64,000 bases of DNA from Arenicola marina (lineage: Eukaryota; Annelida; Polychaeta; Arenicolidae). The DNA lies in the NCBI GenBank assembly GCA_964019135.1, contig OZ025265.1, forward strand, positions 19,815,143-19,879,142. The letters run 5' to 3'. The notes under the pieces are model-generated. The model was not told the origin of the DNA and searched no databases. It saw nothing but the letters and a program-made list of their open reading frames with translations. Positions 48,501 to 50,851 of this stretch are shown in pieces (the first letter of the stretch is position 1; every line of letters begins with the position of its first letter). A program made the position numbers and the translations under genes.

Positions 48501-50851
48501 GAAATGTCAGCGCGCCGTGAGTCATTTGGCGTATCGAAGCTTTATAATGGGATCGGCCATGTTAATTTGTTTTGTTTTATTCCGTGCAAAGCACTGGTCT
48601 GATTTGAATGGTATTTGGCACACATGATGTCAGTAATATTGGTACCTATTCCACGACATACAGGAATGCTATCTGCATTTATGTAGGCACAGCGATTTTT
48701 CTCCATTTTAATTCGGGTCAAATTTAACCATCCAATAGCTCGAAAACTATAAATGTGAGGTGAAATCTGAGACCACACTTCTTTTAAAGTATTCTTCTCT
48801 CAAAAGAATACTTTAAAACCAAACCGCGGATTTCTAGAGCCAATATTAACGGAGCTACGAAGAAAAACATGATTCGTGACCTTGACCTTGAAAGCGTGAC
48901 CGTGATCAATATAGTATTTTGCGCCCAAATACTAATGTCATGTCTCACGCAAGGTGTCGTTTGTCTGACATGTACCCTTCGAGGGGGGCTTTCTTGGCCT
49001 ATACTTTTAACCTTGTATGTGCACAGACGTTACCTAAAACTCCCACTATTTCATTCTCATAGTGACGGCGTCGGCCGCAGTGGCGCTTTCTGTGTTATCT
49101 ACACCGGGGTCCAGCAGATCTCCCACGCTTCCTTGACCCCATTTAGTCTTGCTTGTGCACAAACATGGCCTAAAACTTCCACTATCTCATTCTTATAGTG
49201 ACGGCGTCGGCCGCAGTGGCGCTTTCTGTGTTATCTACACCGGGGTCCAGCAGATCTCCCAGGCTAACGGTATCGTGGCTGTACCAGACCTCGTGCGACA
49301 ACTCCGGACCAAGAGGAAGTTTGCTGTGTGCCAGAAGGAACAGTTCCACTTCTGCTTCCACGCTATTCTCTACTACGCGCAGGATCTTCTGATGAAGCGT
49401 GGGTGTTTTATTCTGTTCAACGGTCTTTATTGGCATAATTCAATTTTACGGTCTTAATTGGCATAATTCAATTCAACGGTGCTAATTGGCATAATTCAAT
49501 TCAACAGCCTTAATTGCCTCTATTAATGAACTTACCAATTTTATCCTGTAATATTTGTCTTTTGCTACAAATGTAGGGGAAGTTGAAAATTGCATTCAAT
49601 GCGACGTAATGGCCAGCCTTGGTATAATGTGTATTTAAATAGTTGTAAAAAAGTTGTTTAACTTGTCGAAGTAATCTAATGTCACAGGCGAAATCTCAAT
49701 GTACGGATGGCTCATATATTGTATTTGTAATATCATGTGGCATTCGGTAATATTCTATTGCATACTGTGGAACCATACCGGACAAAATGCCGTCAGTGAC
49801 ACGGTTCACACTGTGATTTATAAGCACAACTTGTATTCCCAATTAGTTAAACAGCGATAATCCGCAGTTATACACTGTTATTAAACTATGTAATTGTCTT
49901 AAGGCTCTGATGTCCAGCTCATTGACTACCTTTTATGAGACTCGCCTCTTCCTATCGAAAAAAAAACCTCCTGTAGTCAAAGAGCCAAGTTTTACATCCA
50001 CAGGTGGAATTTTGACCAATAGAGCGTCGTTTGGTGATAAACTTCCTGGTCCCGGTGAGAAAGGTCAAGGTCATCAGCGGAAGCCGTCTGACGACTTCAT
50101 CCTTGGCGCCAACATCAATTTAACGGCGATTCAGTCGAGCGTCGCCAAAATGACGATTCGAAGCGAGAGTCCGGTATCCGCCGAACTGACGCCCTCTAGC
50201 GAGGACGGGGCGAAGCTCGAAGCTGAAGGCAGGGGTTATGGTGGCATGGGTGGGATTGAAGGTAGGGGTGGTGGTGGGGATGTTGTTTTCAACGGGCAAG
50301 CCGGGGGCAAAGCTGACAGTCCCGACGGGCAGGGGGCGCTGGCGCCGCCCGGGGTCGCCCTGTCGGCGGGGCCTCACGGTCCGCCGGGGCCCCAGGCAGG
50401 GCAGGTCCCGGGGAGCCCCCCCAGCCTGGGCCCCGGGGCCGGCCCCGCCACGGTGCGGGATCGCCGCCGTTCGGGATCCAGCGGCTCGATCCAGAGCCAG
50501 GGGTCCTCCAACCCGCCGGGATCCCTAGGCGGGTCCCCCTTGCAGCCCCGGGCCGGGGGGCGGTCGCAGCCCCTGCCCCCGCCACCCCACCACGAGCACC
50601 CCCAGGGCCCCGAGGGCTCGGCGGCGGTGGCGGGGGGTGTGGATGGCAAGGCCACCCCGCTGTCTCTGGTCGACATACAGAACCCCAGCACGTTTCAGCT
50701 GGGGGGCACCACCCCGCCTTCCAAGCGTAAGATCAGCAAGGCCAGCTTCAACAGTAACACCGGGGGCACCTCCCACCCGGCGGCCAGCAATCCGGATGAC
50801 CCGCTGAGTCTTCTGGATCCGCTCTGGACGCTTCACAACAATCAAAAGTAG
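1333..50851 (+). CDS. ptpn23: PTPN23 / HD-PTP orthologue, whole gene (5' exon outside window)
   Basis: Spliced gene, 24 exons visible: 1333-1407, 1641-1768, 2214-2340, 2953-3084, 6240-6401, 10561-10719, 11557-11615, 12550-12629, 13035-13149, 13814-13879, 14304-14443, 16160-16251, 16534-16741, 30541-30701, 31050-31201, 32728-32921, 36838-40367, 41833-41929, 42996-43060, 44801-45067, 47845-47897, 48162-48266, 49199-49398, 49904-50851. Seen: translated exons align along vertebrate HD-PTP as I remember it, from the BRO1 domain to the C-terminal motif DDPLSLLDPLWTL, and codon phases fit at every junction except e23/e24. The encoded part is about 2,437 residues against about 1,636 for human; the excess is the linker in e17. 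Known of the family: HD-PTP binds ESCRT-III CHMP4 through BRO1 and works in endosomal sorting of receptors. Inferred: one more 5' exon with the ATG lies upstream. Tandem repeats make up much of the intronic sequence. Confidence 0.97.
1641..1768 (+). CDS. ptpn23: ptpn23 exon 2: BRO1 domain
   Basis: Acceptor attgtttcag; 42 codons plus 2 nt, beginning NAVRASRDFMGCGTLKKYFS and ending LALPFT. The donor is gtcagt, weaker than consensus but the only one that restores the Trp codon (TG|G) shared with exon 3 (human VTWTEIFSG). Confidence 0.93.
2214..2340 (+). CDS. ptpn23: ptpn23 exon 3: BRO1 domain
   Basis: Acceptor ttatag, donor gtaaag. Encodes DDAFSGRALTVGDVKFEQGC and VLYNIGCLHSILGAMDNRTS. This matches the very conserved BRO1 stretch (human YEQACILYNLGALHSMLGAM). 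Confidence 0.95.
2953..3084 (+). CDS. ptpn23: ptpn23 exon 4: BRO1 domain
   Basis: Acceptor cctttcag, donor gtcagt. 44 codons in phase 0: GMKVSCTHFQCASWAFQHLR ... NIML. The GMKVSCTHFQCA block is identical to human HD-PTP apart from the following residues. Confidence 0.95.
3178..5408 (+). mobile_element. tRNA-derived SINE split by an internal minisatellite (intron 4)
   Basis: 3178-3290 is a SINE head (ctagtaggcagcgcattcc, then ggtgcgatcccaa as a degraded box B). 5325-5408 is the SINE tail (cccttgacccttccaatgg, then gcgatata and aggttaaa). Between them sits about 2 kb of tandem repeat whose unit resembles the SINE middle (aggataaagatcccatgtc ... gcaaagagt ... ggttac), seen intact in the copy at 17308-17562. 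The array therefore most likely grew inside the SINE. Confidence 0.8.
3290..5325 (+). repeat. About 39-40 bp minisatellite, SINE-body derived, about 50 copies
   Basis: The unit reads ggatagagatcctatgtcta then agagtagaaggttactcta, with variants (gctatcc for gagatcc; tcaacgag for taagag). Local duplications of several units are visible: the block beginning with tcaacgagtagaaattactc recurs at about 3470, 4131, 4602 and 4880. Short open frames through it are repeat artefacts, not genes. Confidence 0.95.
5409..6239. other. Rest of intron 4: simple sequence and decayed repeat
   Basis: Imperfect (AGT)n triplets lie at about 5670-5780. A poly-G run lies at about 5992-6012. Sequence with repeated 'gcggcttcaaata'-like phrases (5890-6150) looks like a decayed transposon end. 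No coding exon is seen. Confidence 0.6.
6240..6401 (+). CDS. ptpn23: ptpn23 exon 5: BRO1 domain; seed of the intron-5 array
   Basis: Acceptor ctccaacag; 54 codons in phase 0: AQAQECILEKSMTDNRKSSI ... SSLVGSKRYK, matching human GQAQECLLEKSMLDNRKSFL. The first donor (AAG|gtgggt at 6402) keeps the spacing to the next exon equal to human (..RIQK|DWKK), so it is taken as the functional one. The last 21 nt and this donor are reiterated for 3.7 kb downstream. Confidence 0.95.
6381..10098 (+). repeat. Minisatellite built from exon 5 end plus splice donor, about 90 copies
   Basis: The usual 40-bp unit is gtgggcagcaagcggtacaag (the end of exon 5, codons VGSKRYK) followed by gtgggtggtcattggt. Shorter units of about 25 and 33 bp lack part of the spacer. 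Almost every unit recreates TACAAG|GTGGGT. The main variants are GGTACAAG, GATACAAG and GATAAAAG. In the exon's own frame there is no stop until 7061, so read-through would add about 220 residues. Confidence 0.97.
10100..10263 (+). mobile_element. SINE fragment, tRNA-like box B plus conserved tail
   Basis: Contains ggtcgtgggttcgaacct (box B) followed by catttcattgtcccgggat and gtgcacatgtgcacacgtgg. This tail recurs at about 15310-15379, 36570-36625 and, inverted, in the intron-13 satellite. It abuts the end of the intron-5 array. Confidence 0.75.
10305..10503 (+). mobile_element. SINE (same family as 17308-17562), 5' truncated
   Basis: Starts in the box B region (gtggaccagtggttcgcgcc) and carries the family body (tgtgtggtcgcaggataaag, gcaaagagtagggagttac, cttctcccattgacgcgata) and a tail ending acaactaaccaacc. 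It ends about 57 bp before exon 6. Confidence 0.85.
10561..10719 (+). CDS. ptpn23: ptpn23 exon 6: BRO1 domain; seed of the intron-6 array
   Basis: Acceptor gttttttcag; 53 codons in phase 0: EWKKRIELKCGYHTCIMYFY ... ATDKLHECMKLAK, matching human DWKKLVQMKIYYFAAVAHLH and the following KQAEEQQKFGERVAYF. Donor AAG|gtaggc. Confidence 0.95.
10703..11090 (+). repeat. About 95-bp repeat of exon 6 end plus donor plus G-rich intron, 4 copies
   Basis: The phrase atgaagctggccaagg (MKLAK plus donor) recurs at about 10704, 10801, 10889 and 10987, with a degenerate fifth at about 11075. The second copy keeps GTAGGC; in the third and fourth the donor GT has become GA (aaggaaggc). Units are separated by G-rich tracts. 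Exon 6's frame stays open to 11109. Confidence 0.95.
11375..11520. repeat. Two (TA)n microsatellites
   Basis: Alternating TA runs of about 22-24 nt lie at about 11378-11399 and 11493-11517, separated by unique sequence that ends shortly before the exon 7 acceptor. Confidence 0.85.
11557..11615 (+). CDS. ptpn23: ptpn23 exon 7: BRO1 domain
   Basis: Acceptor ggttgtag, donor gtaagt. Encodes NDEAEVEEALKFTLDVVGG plus 2 nt of Lys (AA|G), matching human PDTVQDALRFTMDVIGGKYN. Confidence 0.93.
11740..12265 (+). mobile_element. Decayed LINE 3' fragment (C-terminal zinc-ribbon of a reverse transcriptase)
   Basis: Within intron 7, one frame near 12037-12125 reads RICQLCNSGEIETEEHFLFK followed by CNLYEDLRK. 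This is the C-x2-C ... H-x4-C motif typical of the C-terminus of some non-LTR polyproteins. Flanking sequence is AT-rich with disrupted frames. Only a fragment remains; the clade is not assigned. Confidence 0.6.
12550..12629 (+). CDS. ptpn23: ptpn23 exon 8: BRO1 domain
   Basis: Acceptor ttgctgcag, donor gtgagc. Completes Lys then FNAAKKDNEFVYHEKVPALD TLPEIK, phase 1 end. Human: YNSAKKDNDFIYHEAVPALD. Confidence 0.95.
12758..12822 (+). mobile_element. SINE tail fragment
   Basis: ttgtcccgaaatatttcttg ... tttatgtgcacagaagcag resembles the SINE 3' tail shared by several copies here. No tRNA-like head is attached. The rest of intron 8 shows nothing recognisable. Confidence 0.55.
13035..13149 (+). 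CDS. ptpn23: ptpn23 exon 9: BRO1 domain C-terminal part
   Basis: The acceptor is tctcgcaag (AAG rather than CAG), required by phase. Encodes GAPLVKGIPFNPTDPDVSGP then DIFSKLVPMQAHEASSLY. Human: GAPLVKPLPVNPTDPAVTGP DIFAKLVPMAAHEASSLYSEE. Donor gtcggt is non-consensus at +3/+4 and is followed within a few bases by a SINE. Confidence 0.94.
13155..13345 (+). mobile_element. SINE inserted just after the exon 9 splice donor
   Basis: Starts about 6-10 bp past the donor with ccaacggcacgtggatcggg, then the box B-like gttcgccccc, and the family body and tail (gacgcgatatgaccaaaagt, cccgaatatacaactaatc). The head containing box A is absent, so it is 5' truncated. Confidence 0.88.
13346..13500 (+). repeat. 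Dispersed repeat, copy 1 of 2 (downstream of a SINE 3' end)
   Basis: About 150 bp beginning cttctggcccaaaacatcat and ending attagcctggtttagcccat. It is closely matched at 16886-17025. In both places it directly follows a SINE 3' end (ataca-ac-atc), so the SINE may have a longer form carrying this segment. Confidence 0.75.
13501..13813. other. Rest of intron 9, no feature recognised
   Basis: Apart from a short G-rich tract at about 13535-13565, nothing recognisable is seen before the exon 10 acceptor. Confidence 0.5.
13814..13879 (+). CDS. ptpn23: ptpn23 exon 10: end of BRO1 domain
   Basis: Acceptor cctatacag, donor gtaagt. Completes Ser (AG|T), then EEKAKLLRKVGAQIEERNQE L. Human: SEEKAKLLREMMAKIEDKNEVL. 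Confidence 0.94.
14128..14204. repeat. Imperfect long hairpin
   Basis: ctgaaacat ... gcacgctcggtaaa, a short loop, then tttaccgagcgtgc ... atgtttcagg. The two arms are reverse complements over about 30 nt with an asymmetric internal bulge. It lies in intron 10, 100 bp before exon 11. Probably a compact palindromic transposon remnant; a folded RNA is possible. Confidence 0.75.
14304..14443 (+). CDS. ptpn23: ptpn23 exon 11: BRO1/V-domain junction
   Basis: Acceptor cccccacag, donor gtgagt. D(GA|C) QYLTSLQLDSENIMPAPERL then PQMLMEKCAAISIKPDTVKD LVASMQ. Human: DQFMDSMQLDPETVDNLDAY SHIPPQLMEKCAALSVRPDT VRNLVQSMQ. Confidence 0.95.
14820..15030 (+). mobile_element. SINE, diverged copy
   Basis: Box B ctgtggttcgaatcccacct at about 14859, then the body words aagataaagattcc, gcaaagagtcgggagttac and the tail gcgatatgacccacag with aggttaaagc. 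More diverged than the copy at 17308. Confidence 0.8.
15070..15380 (+). mobile_element. SINE (second family) with a nested palindromic MITE
   Basis: tRNA-like head atctcagttgataagcaggc and box B ttgggtacgacccc at about 15128. About 15150-15290 is an inserted element rich in ttagccggctaa / gactaag palindromes, also present at 44488-44615. The SINE tail (catttcattgtcccgcgagg, tttatgtgcacaaaagtggc) resumes and ends at about 15380. Confidence 0.75.
15381..15865. other. Part of intron 11, no feature recognised
   Basis: Mixed-composition then AT-rich sequence. It includes a phrase resembling another tRNA-like head (attagacgtctggaccgc, about 15452) without a clear box B. No exon is seen. Confidence 0.45.
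15866..16068. mobile_element. 203-bp MITE with long terminal inverted repeats
   Basis: It begins tcacctctatgcagagatat and ends with the exact reverse complement (atatctctgcatagaggtga). The perfect inverted repeat extends about 42 bp and continues imperfectly (ctactataatac / gtgttatagtag). No coding capacity; no clear target-site duplication. Near-perfect arms suggest fairly recent insertion or gene conversion of the arms. Confidence 0.9.
16160..16251 (+). CDS. ptpn23: ptpn23 exon 12: V domain
   Basis: Acceptor tcttcacag, donor gtaatc. Completes Ser (T|CG), then LSGISTDVECNIKDILQILD EEEQADKDFQ. Human: LSGVFTDVEASLKDIRDLLE EDELLEQKFQ. Confidence 0.95.
16534..16741 (+). CDS. ptpn23: ptpn23 exon 13: V domain
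   Basis: Acceptor ttcccgcag, donor gtaagt. QSMGRKPTPNVMLSEIRKEV ... SNVELHKAMQSHTSNLRLLS GPLEDLQATLP. The block matches human SELHRAMNLHVGNLRLLSGP. The following intron is 13.8 kb, almost all satellite. Confidence 0.95.
16770..16862 (+). repeat. Tandem poly-T tracts
   Basis: Three to four units, each T13-17 followed by aatatgga/aatatgaa, just downstream of the exon 13 donor and preceded by an A14 run. Simple slippage repeat. Confidence 0.9.
16880..17025 (+). repeat. Dispersed repeat, copy 2 of 2
   Basis: cctgaatatacaaccgatct then cttctggcccacaacatcat ... attagcctggtttagcccat; the partner of 13346-13500. The first bases equal the end of the SINE family. Confidence 0.75.
17026..17307. other. 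Part of intron 13, no feature recognised
   Basis: AT-rich sequence between the dispersed repeat and the full-length SINE. No exon, RNA gene or repeat is recognised. Confidence 0.5.
17308..17562 (+). mobile_element. Full-length tRNA-derived SINE (reference copy)
   Basis: tRNA-like head gatagctcagtgggttagag (box A) and gtggatcggtggtttgagcc (box B), then the body ggtcgcaggataaagatccc, gcaaagagtggggggttac, cccattgacacgatatgacc and the end cctgaatatacaaccaatcg. Copies or fragments lie at 3178, 10305, 13155, 14820, 43290 and 52850. Confidence 0.93.
17680..30521 (+). repeat. 12.8 kb satellite of 36-bp units with 5,641-bp higher-order repeat
   Basis: The unit is atgccacgtgtatgtgacgg then tttggtgtatgttcca, about 357 copies, with variants in the last bases (gtttca, gtccca, gctgcc) and ggtatgg for ggtttgg. 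Each unit holds the E-box CACGTG. A spacer with an inverted SINE tail (gttggtgttttaggccactt) interrupts it at 21591, 22205, 23251, 27232, 27846 and 28892. The last unit ends 20 bp before the exon 14 acceptor. Because 36 is a multiple of 3, frames of up to 1,335 codons are open on both strands; these are artefacts, since the array lies between two phase-compatible exons. Confidence 0.97.
30541..30701 (+). CDS. ptpn23: ptpn23 exon 14: V domain; seed of the intron-14 repeat
   Basis: Acceptor ctgtctgttgacag, donor GAG|gtgagg. Completes Ser (T|CC), then VEDEAVIQEMRKLIGKVEEM RKQRVSLEEQFRKQVQADDI TSVLITRSDDSQE. Human: RILAKVQEMRDQRVSLEQQL RELIQKDDITASLVT. Confidence 0.96.
30655..30870 (+). repeat. 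68-bp repeat of exon 14 end plus donor, 3 copies
   Basis: The donor gtgaggcttgtatccatgg occurs at 30702, 30770 and 30838, exactly 68 bp apart. Each is preceded by a copy of the last about 43 nt of exon 14 (atcaccagcg ... gatgatag-ca-gag) and followed by ggcgacag or a variant. All three donors keep GTGAGG. Confidence 0.97.
31050..31201 (+). CDS. ptpn23: ptpn23 exon 15: V domain; seed of the intron-15 array
   Basis: Acceptor tctatttgcag, donor AA|gtaagt. VFFQDQLKKHDKLSGLIDQN LMAQNNILRALTEANAKYAT IRKQINETTQ. Human: KLFEEQLKKYDQLKVYLEQN LAAQDRVLCALTEANVQYAA VRR. Confidence 0.95.
31180..32412 (+). repeat. About 40-bp array of microexon-like units, about 30 copies (intron 15)
   Basis: The unit is an 18-nt intron-like stretch gtaagtttgtggtggcag followed by a 22-nt copy of the exon 15 end (aaatcaacgagacaactcaa plus AG). 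Each unit therefore has AG before and GTAAGT after the exon-like part. Variants lack part of the spacer (gtggtgtcaacgagac) or carry caaactcaaag. GTAAGT is kept in nearly all units; two have gtgagt. Confidence 0.97.
32413..32727. other. Rest of intron 15, nothing recognised
   Basis: AT-rich unique sequence ending in the exon 16 acceptor gatcttgcag. Confidence 0.6.
32728..32921 (+). CDS. ptpn23: ptpn23 exon 16: end of V domain
   Basis: Acceptor cttgcag, donor gtgagt. Completes Lys, then RETMIQDLIQSFDVYEDLLA KSQKGIDFYNKLERNVQRLL ERSKGTCQVQREERELLLSR MKPK. Human: STLQTLVASYEAYEDLMKKS QEGRDFYADLESKVAALLER TQSTCQ. Confidence 0.95.
32938..35092 (+). repeat. 11-bp C/T-rich minisatellite, about 195 copies (intron 16)
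   Basis: The unit is caccccctctc (variants caccccctgtc, caccctctctc), beginning 16 bp after the exon 16 donor. Strong strand asymmetry: plus strand C/T, minus strand G-rich (ggggtggagag), able in principle to form G-quadruplexes. An 11-bp unit without stops leaves several frames open for 500-800 codons on both strands; these are not genes. Confidence 0.97.
35093..35424. other. Intron 16 between two arrays, nothing recognised
   Basis: Mixed-composition sequence with an (AAT/AAC)n-like patch at about 35186-35210. A phrase here (attaccacgttatgattgac) recurs near 36710 as attaccacgttgtgattggc, so part of it belongs to a repeat flanking the next array. Confidence 0.5.
35425..36500 (+). repeat. 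About 52-54 bp array made of a SINE tRNA-like head, about 20 copies
   Basis: The unit is ctccctggtgtagtggttag (box A-like), then cgcactagaccgcagatcaa and taggtcctggggg. The last copy runs into an intact SINE at 36490. Sub-families are blocked: units with accgcagatcaa come first, accttaaatcaa later, and a variant with gttttagaccgcggatcag occurs twice (about 35935, 36205). Confidence 0.96.
36440..36625 (+). mobile_element. SINE (second family), parent of the preceding array
   Basis: tRNA-like head with box A (tagtggttagtgcactagac) and box B (ctgggttcgaatccgggc), then a middle part and the shared tail (ttgacccggtttagcctttt, cgtgcacaaaagcggtctaa). Only this last copy has box B and the tail. Confidence 0.9.
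36838..40367 (+). CDS. ptpn23: ptpn23 exon 17: giant Gly/Pro/Gln-rich linker, 1,176 codons
   Basis: Acceptor attgtttcag, donor AAG|gtgagt; completes Val (G|TT), then PAPARPVAPKPGAGPTPSGP. It opens with an acidic patch (DDFDMDDDDLPDL) and KLKDFLPFMK, then Gly/Pro/Ser/Tyr/Gln-rich low-complexity sequence, a Gln-rich stretch (about 39295-39560, including a run of 10 CAG codons), and ends in a charged helical segment (ITEEDIRRQKEEELKIHSLK) leading into the PTP domain. Human has a shorter proline-rich region here that binds endosomal and SH3 partners. Other long frames inside are shadows. Confidence 0.93.
40368..40725. other. Start of intron 17, nothing recognised
   Basis: Unique-looking sequence between the exon 17 donor and the 65-bp array. 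Confidence 0.5.
40726..41070 (+). repeat. 65-bp tandem repeat, 5 full copies (intron 17)
   Basis: Copies begin cattgtttcagcatagctc at 40726, 40791, 40856, 40921, 40986 and (partial) 41051, exactly 65 bp apart. Unit ends alternate gagggcgaat / gttggcgaat, giving a 130-bp higher-order pattern. Confidence 0.97.
41330..41490 (-). mobile_element. SINE on the minus strand
   Basis: Read on the minus strand: a tRNA-like head (gctctggtgatagcacacag), box B (ctagggttcgacccctgatg) and a tail near gtgcatgaaag. Diverged. Confidence 0.6.
41833..41929 (+). CDS. ptpn23: ptpn23 exon 18: start of PTP domain
   Basis: Acceptor atcgctgctcag, donor gtaagt. ELSDSQERAARQQSMAIARC YPMKNRDADLMP plus 1 nt. Human: ELQDAQEHDARGRSIAIARC YSLKNRHQDVMPYD. 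KNR...MPYD is the PTP signature before the substrate-recognition loop. Confidence 0.95.
41968..42722 (+). repeat. 22-bp tandem repeat, about 34 copies (intron 18)
   Basis: The unit is gtgtccttacaatcttattc plus tt, with variants (tctgtcc, atgtcc, gttctt; ccttataatc). It fills most of intron 18. Confidence 0.95.
42996..43060 (+). CDS. ptpn23: ptpn23 exon 19: PTP domain
   Basis: Acceptor gcgctgtag, donor gtgagt. Completes Tyr, then DSTRVVLTGSKDDYINASHL G. Human: DSNRVVLRSGKDDYINASCV. DDYINAS is a core PTP motif. Confidence 0.96.
43128..43605 (+). mobile_element. SINE nested inside another SINE
   Basis: Outer SINE: head gaggcctggtaggtagcgcg, box B gtggttcgaatcccacct (about 43203), body to about 43290 and tail 43523-43605. 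Inner SINE: 43290-43520, head cgacagctcagtgggctaga, box B gtcggtggttcgagccccac, end tgaataaccaaccaacc. The inner copy is flanked by the direct repeat cacaaacagt (about 43265 and 43522), a target-site duplication. Confidence 0.93.
43657..44362 (+). mobile_element. 5'-truncated LINE copy, same family as the LINE at 56203-61370
   Basis: Codes in pieces for the C-terminal end of the reverse-transcriptase ORF (SKSMDVDSTLTLFRSFILSH, FNYCPVVWHFCDMKNMRKIE), then a 3' UTR and a short (TTATC)n tail at about 44342-44362. Nearly collinear with 56214-56915 of the minus-strand LINE. Frames are interrupted. Confidence 0.93.
44363..44487. other. Intron 19 between LINE and MITE, nothing recognised
   Basis: Short unique stretch. 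Confidence 0.4.
44488..44615. mobile_element. Palindromic MITE, second copy
   Basis: cctgtggcctatttcacaaa, then ggtttagccggctaggggct ... gaaatctgccactg, homologous to 15150-15295 where it interrupts a SINE. Confidence 0.75.
44801..45067 (+). CDS. ptpn23: ptpn23 exon 20: PTP domain; seed of the intron-20 array
   Basis: Acceptor tttctgaccag; 89 codons in phase 0: DLSPSCPKFIATQAPLPHTT TDFWQMVLEQGTEVIVCLSP ... WPTERGQTLHYGPFSLSL ... ASWVESILMLSHKE. FIATQAPLP and DFW are PTP core motifs. Donor GAG|gtgggt; the exon end and donor are reiterated downstream. Confidence 0.95.
45047..45874 (+). repeat. 37-bp minisatellite of exon 20 end plus donor, first block
   Basis: The unit is gtgggtggagagcatactga then cgctgagtcataaggag. 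It contains a diverged copy of the exon 20 end (ESILMLSHKE) and the donor GAG|GTGGGT. About 22 units; the block is cut at gagtca by the inserted element at 45875. Confidence 0.97.
45875..47021 (-). mobile_element. Helitron-like non-autonomous element, 1,147 bp, inside the array
   Basis: The array unit gagtca|taaggag is split exactly, with no target-site duplication. Read on the minus strand, the insertion lies between A and T, the element's 3' end is CTAG, and five bases before it is a hairpin TCAAGC-TAC-GCTTGA, as in Helitrons. The 5' end is TTAAGACGAAAATC (canonical would be TC) with a palindrome of gacgaaaatc/gattttcgtc. No Rep/helicase coding is seen. Carries clustered TGACCT direct repeats (about 46458-46500) and a (CAGA)n tract (about 46955-46975). 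Confidence 0.8.
47022..47745 (+). repeat. 37-bp minisatellite of exon 20 end plus donor, second block
   Basis: Continuation of the same array after the insertion, about 19 units. Variants are gagctgactgacg and gagcttactgacg; agcc/agtc alternation before ataaggag. Confidence 0.97.
47845..47897 (+). CDS. ptpn23: ptpn23 exon 21: PTP domain, WPD-loop exon
   Basis: Acceptor gattttttttgcag, donor gtaagt. TKHSRSIVHLQLLLWPA plus 2 nt. Human: LKRSLVHLHFPTWPELG. The WPD general-acid Asp is Ala here (GCA, 47893-47895); it is Glu in human. Confidence 0.94.
48162..48266 (+). CDS. ptpn23: ptpn23 exon 22: PTP domain up to the catalytic Cys
   Basis: Acceptor gtctttcacag, donor gtacag. L(TT|G)GVPASPSQLLQFIGEVHM FYMQQRSLMKPVIVQC plus AG. 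The catalytic Cys codon is 48262-48264. The usual preceding His (human VHC) is Gln. Confidence 0.95.
48393..48990 (-). mobile_element. Second copy of the Helitron-like family, truncated
   Basis: Shares with 45875-47021 the terminal hairpin (gtcaagcgtagcttgaga), gacgaaaatct, ggcacacatgatgtcagta, gaaaactataaatgtga, aatattaacggag and the TGACCT repeats. The CTAG end is not preserved and the far end is missing or replaced by SINE-like tail. Confidence 0.75.
49063..49198 (+). repeat. 136-bp tandem duplication of the exon 23 acceptor and exon 5' part
   Basis: The acceptor ttcat-tc-t-atag|TGACGGCG is present at 49063 and again at 49199. The first copy repeats 57 nt of exon 23 (to CTCCCA) before SINE-like tail sequence. 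Use of the first acceptor gives a stop at 49198, so the second is the functional one. Included in intron 22. Confidence 0.93.
49199..49398 (+). CDS. ptpn23: ptpn23 exon 23: PTP domain, P-loop Arg and C-terminal helices
   Basis: Acceptor cattcttatag. Completes Ser (AG|T), then DGVGRSGAFCVIYTGVQQIS QANGIVAVPDLVRQLRTKRK FAVCQKEQFHFCFHAILYYA QDLLMK. Human: SSGVGRTGAFALLYAAVQEV EAGNGIPELPQLVRRMRQQR K. The P-loop reads C-S-D-G-V-G-R-S. The 3' end is uncertain: gtgggt at 49399 is the obvious donor but its phase does not fit the exon 24 start; gtgttt at 49403 is an alternative. Confidence 0.88.
49415..49505 (+). repeat. About 31-bp repeat, 3 copies, after exon 23
   Basis: ttggcataattcaattcaac with linkers ggtgctaa / ggtcttaa; simple tandem repeat in intron 23. 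The remainder of intron 23 (49506-49903) shows nothing recognisable. Confidence 0.85.
49904..50851 (+). CDS. ptpn23: ptpn23 exon 24: C-terminal tail and stop
   Basis: DFILGANINLTAIQSSVAKM TIRSESP matches human DLVLGGDVPISSIQATIAKL SIRPPG. A Gly/Pro-rich segment follows, then KRKISKASFNS and DDPLSLLDPLWTLHNNQK with stop TAG at 50849-50851, matching human QRMSKHNFLQ and DDPLSLLDPLWTLNKT. The acceptor is uncertain (cttaag at 49903, cag at 49867 or acag at 49854 all leave an open frame); a small exon before it cannot be excluded. Confidence 0.88.
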   Translation, partial: ALMSSSLTTFYETRLFLSKKKPPVVKEPSFTSTGGILTNRASFGDKLPGPGEKGQGHQRKPSDDFILGANINLTAIQSSVAKMTIRSESPVSAELTPSSEDGAKLEAEGRGYGGMGGIEGRGGGGDVVFNGQAGGKADSPDGQGALAPPGVALSAGPHGPPGPQAGQVPGSPPSLGPGAGPATVRDRRRSGSSGSIQSQGSSNPPGSLGGSPLQPRAGGRSQPLPPPPHHEHPQGPEGSAAVAGGVDGKATPLSLVDIQNPSTFQLGGTTPPSKRKISKASFNSNTGGTSHPAASNPDDPLSLLDPLWTLHNNQK

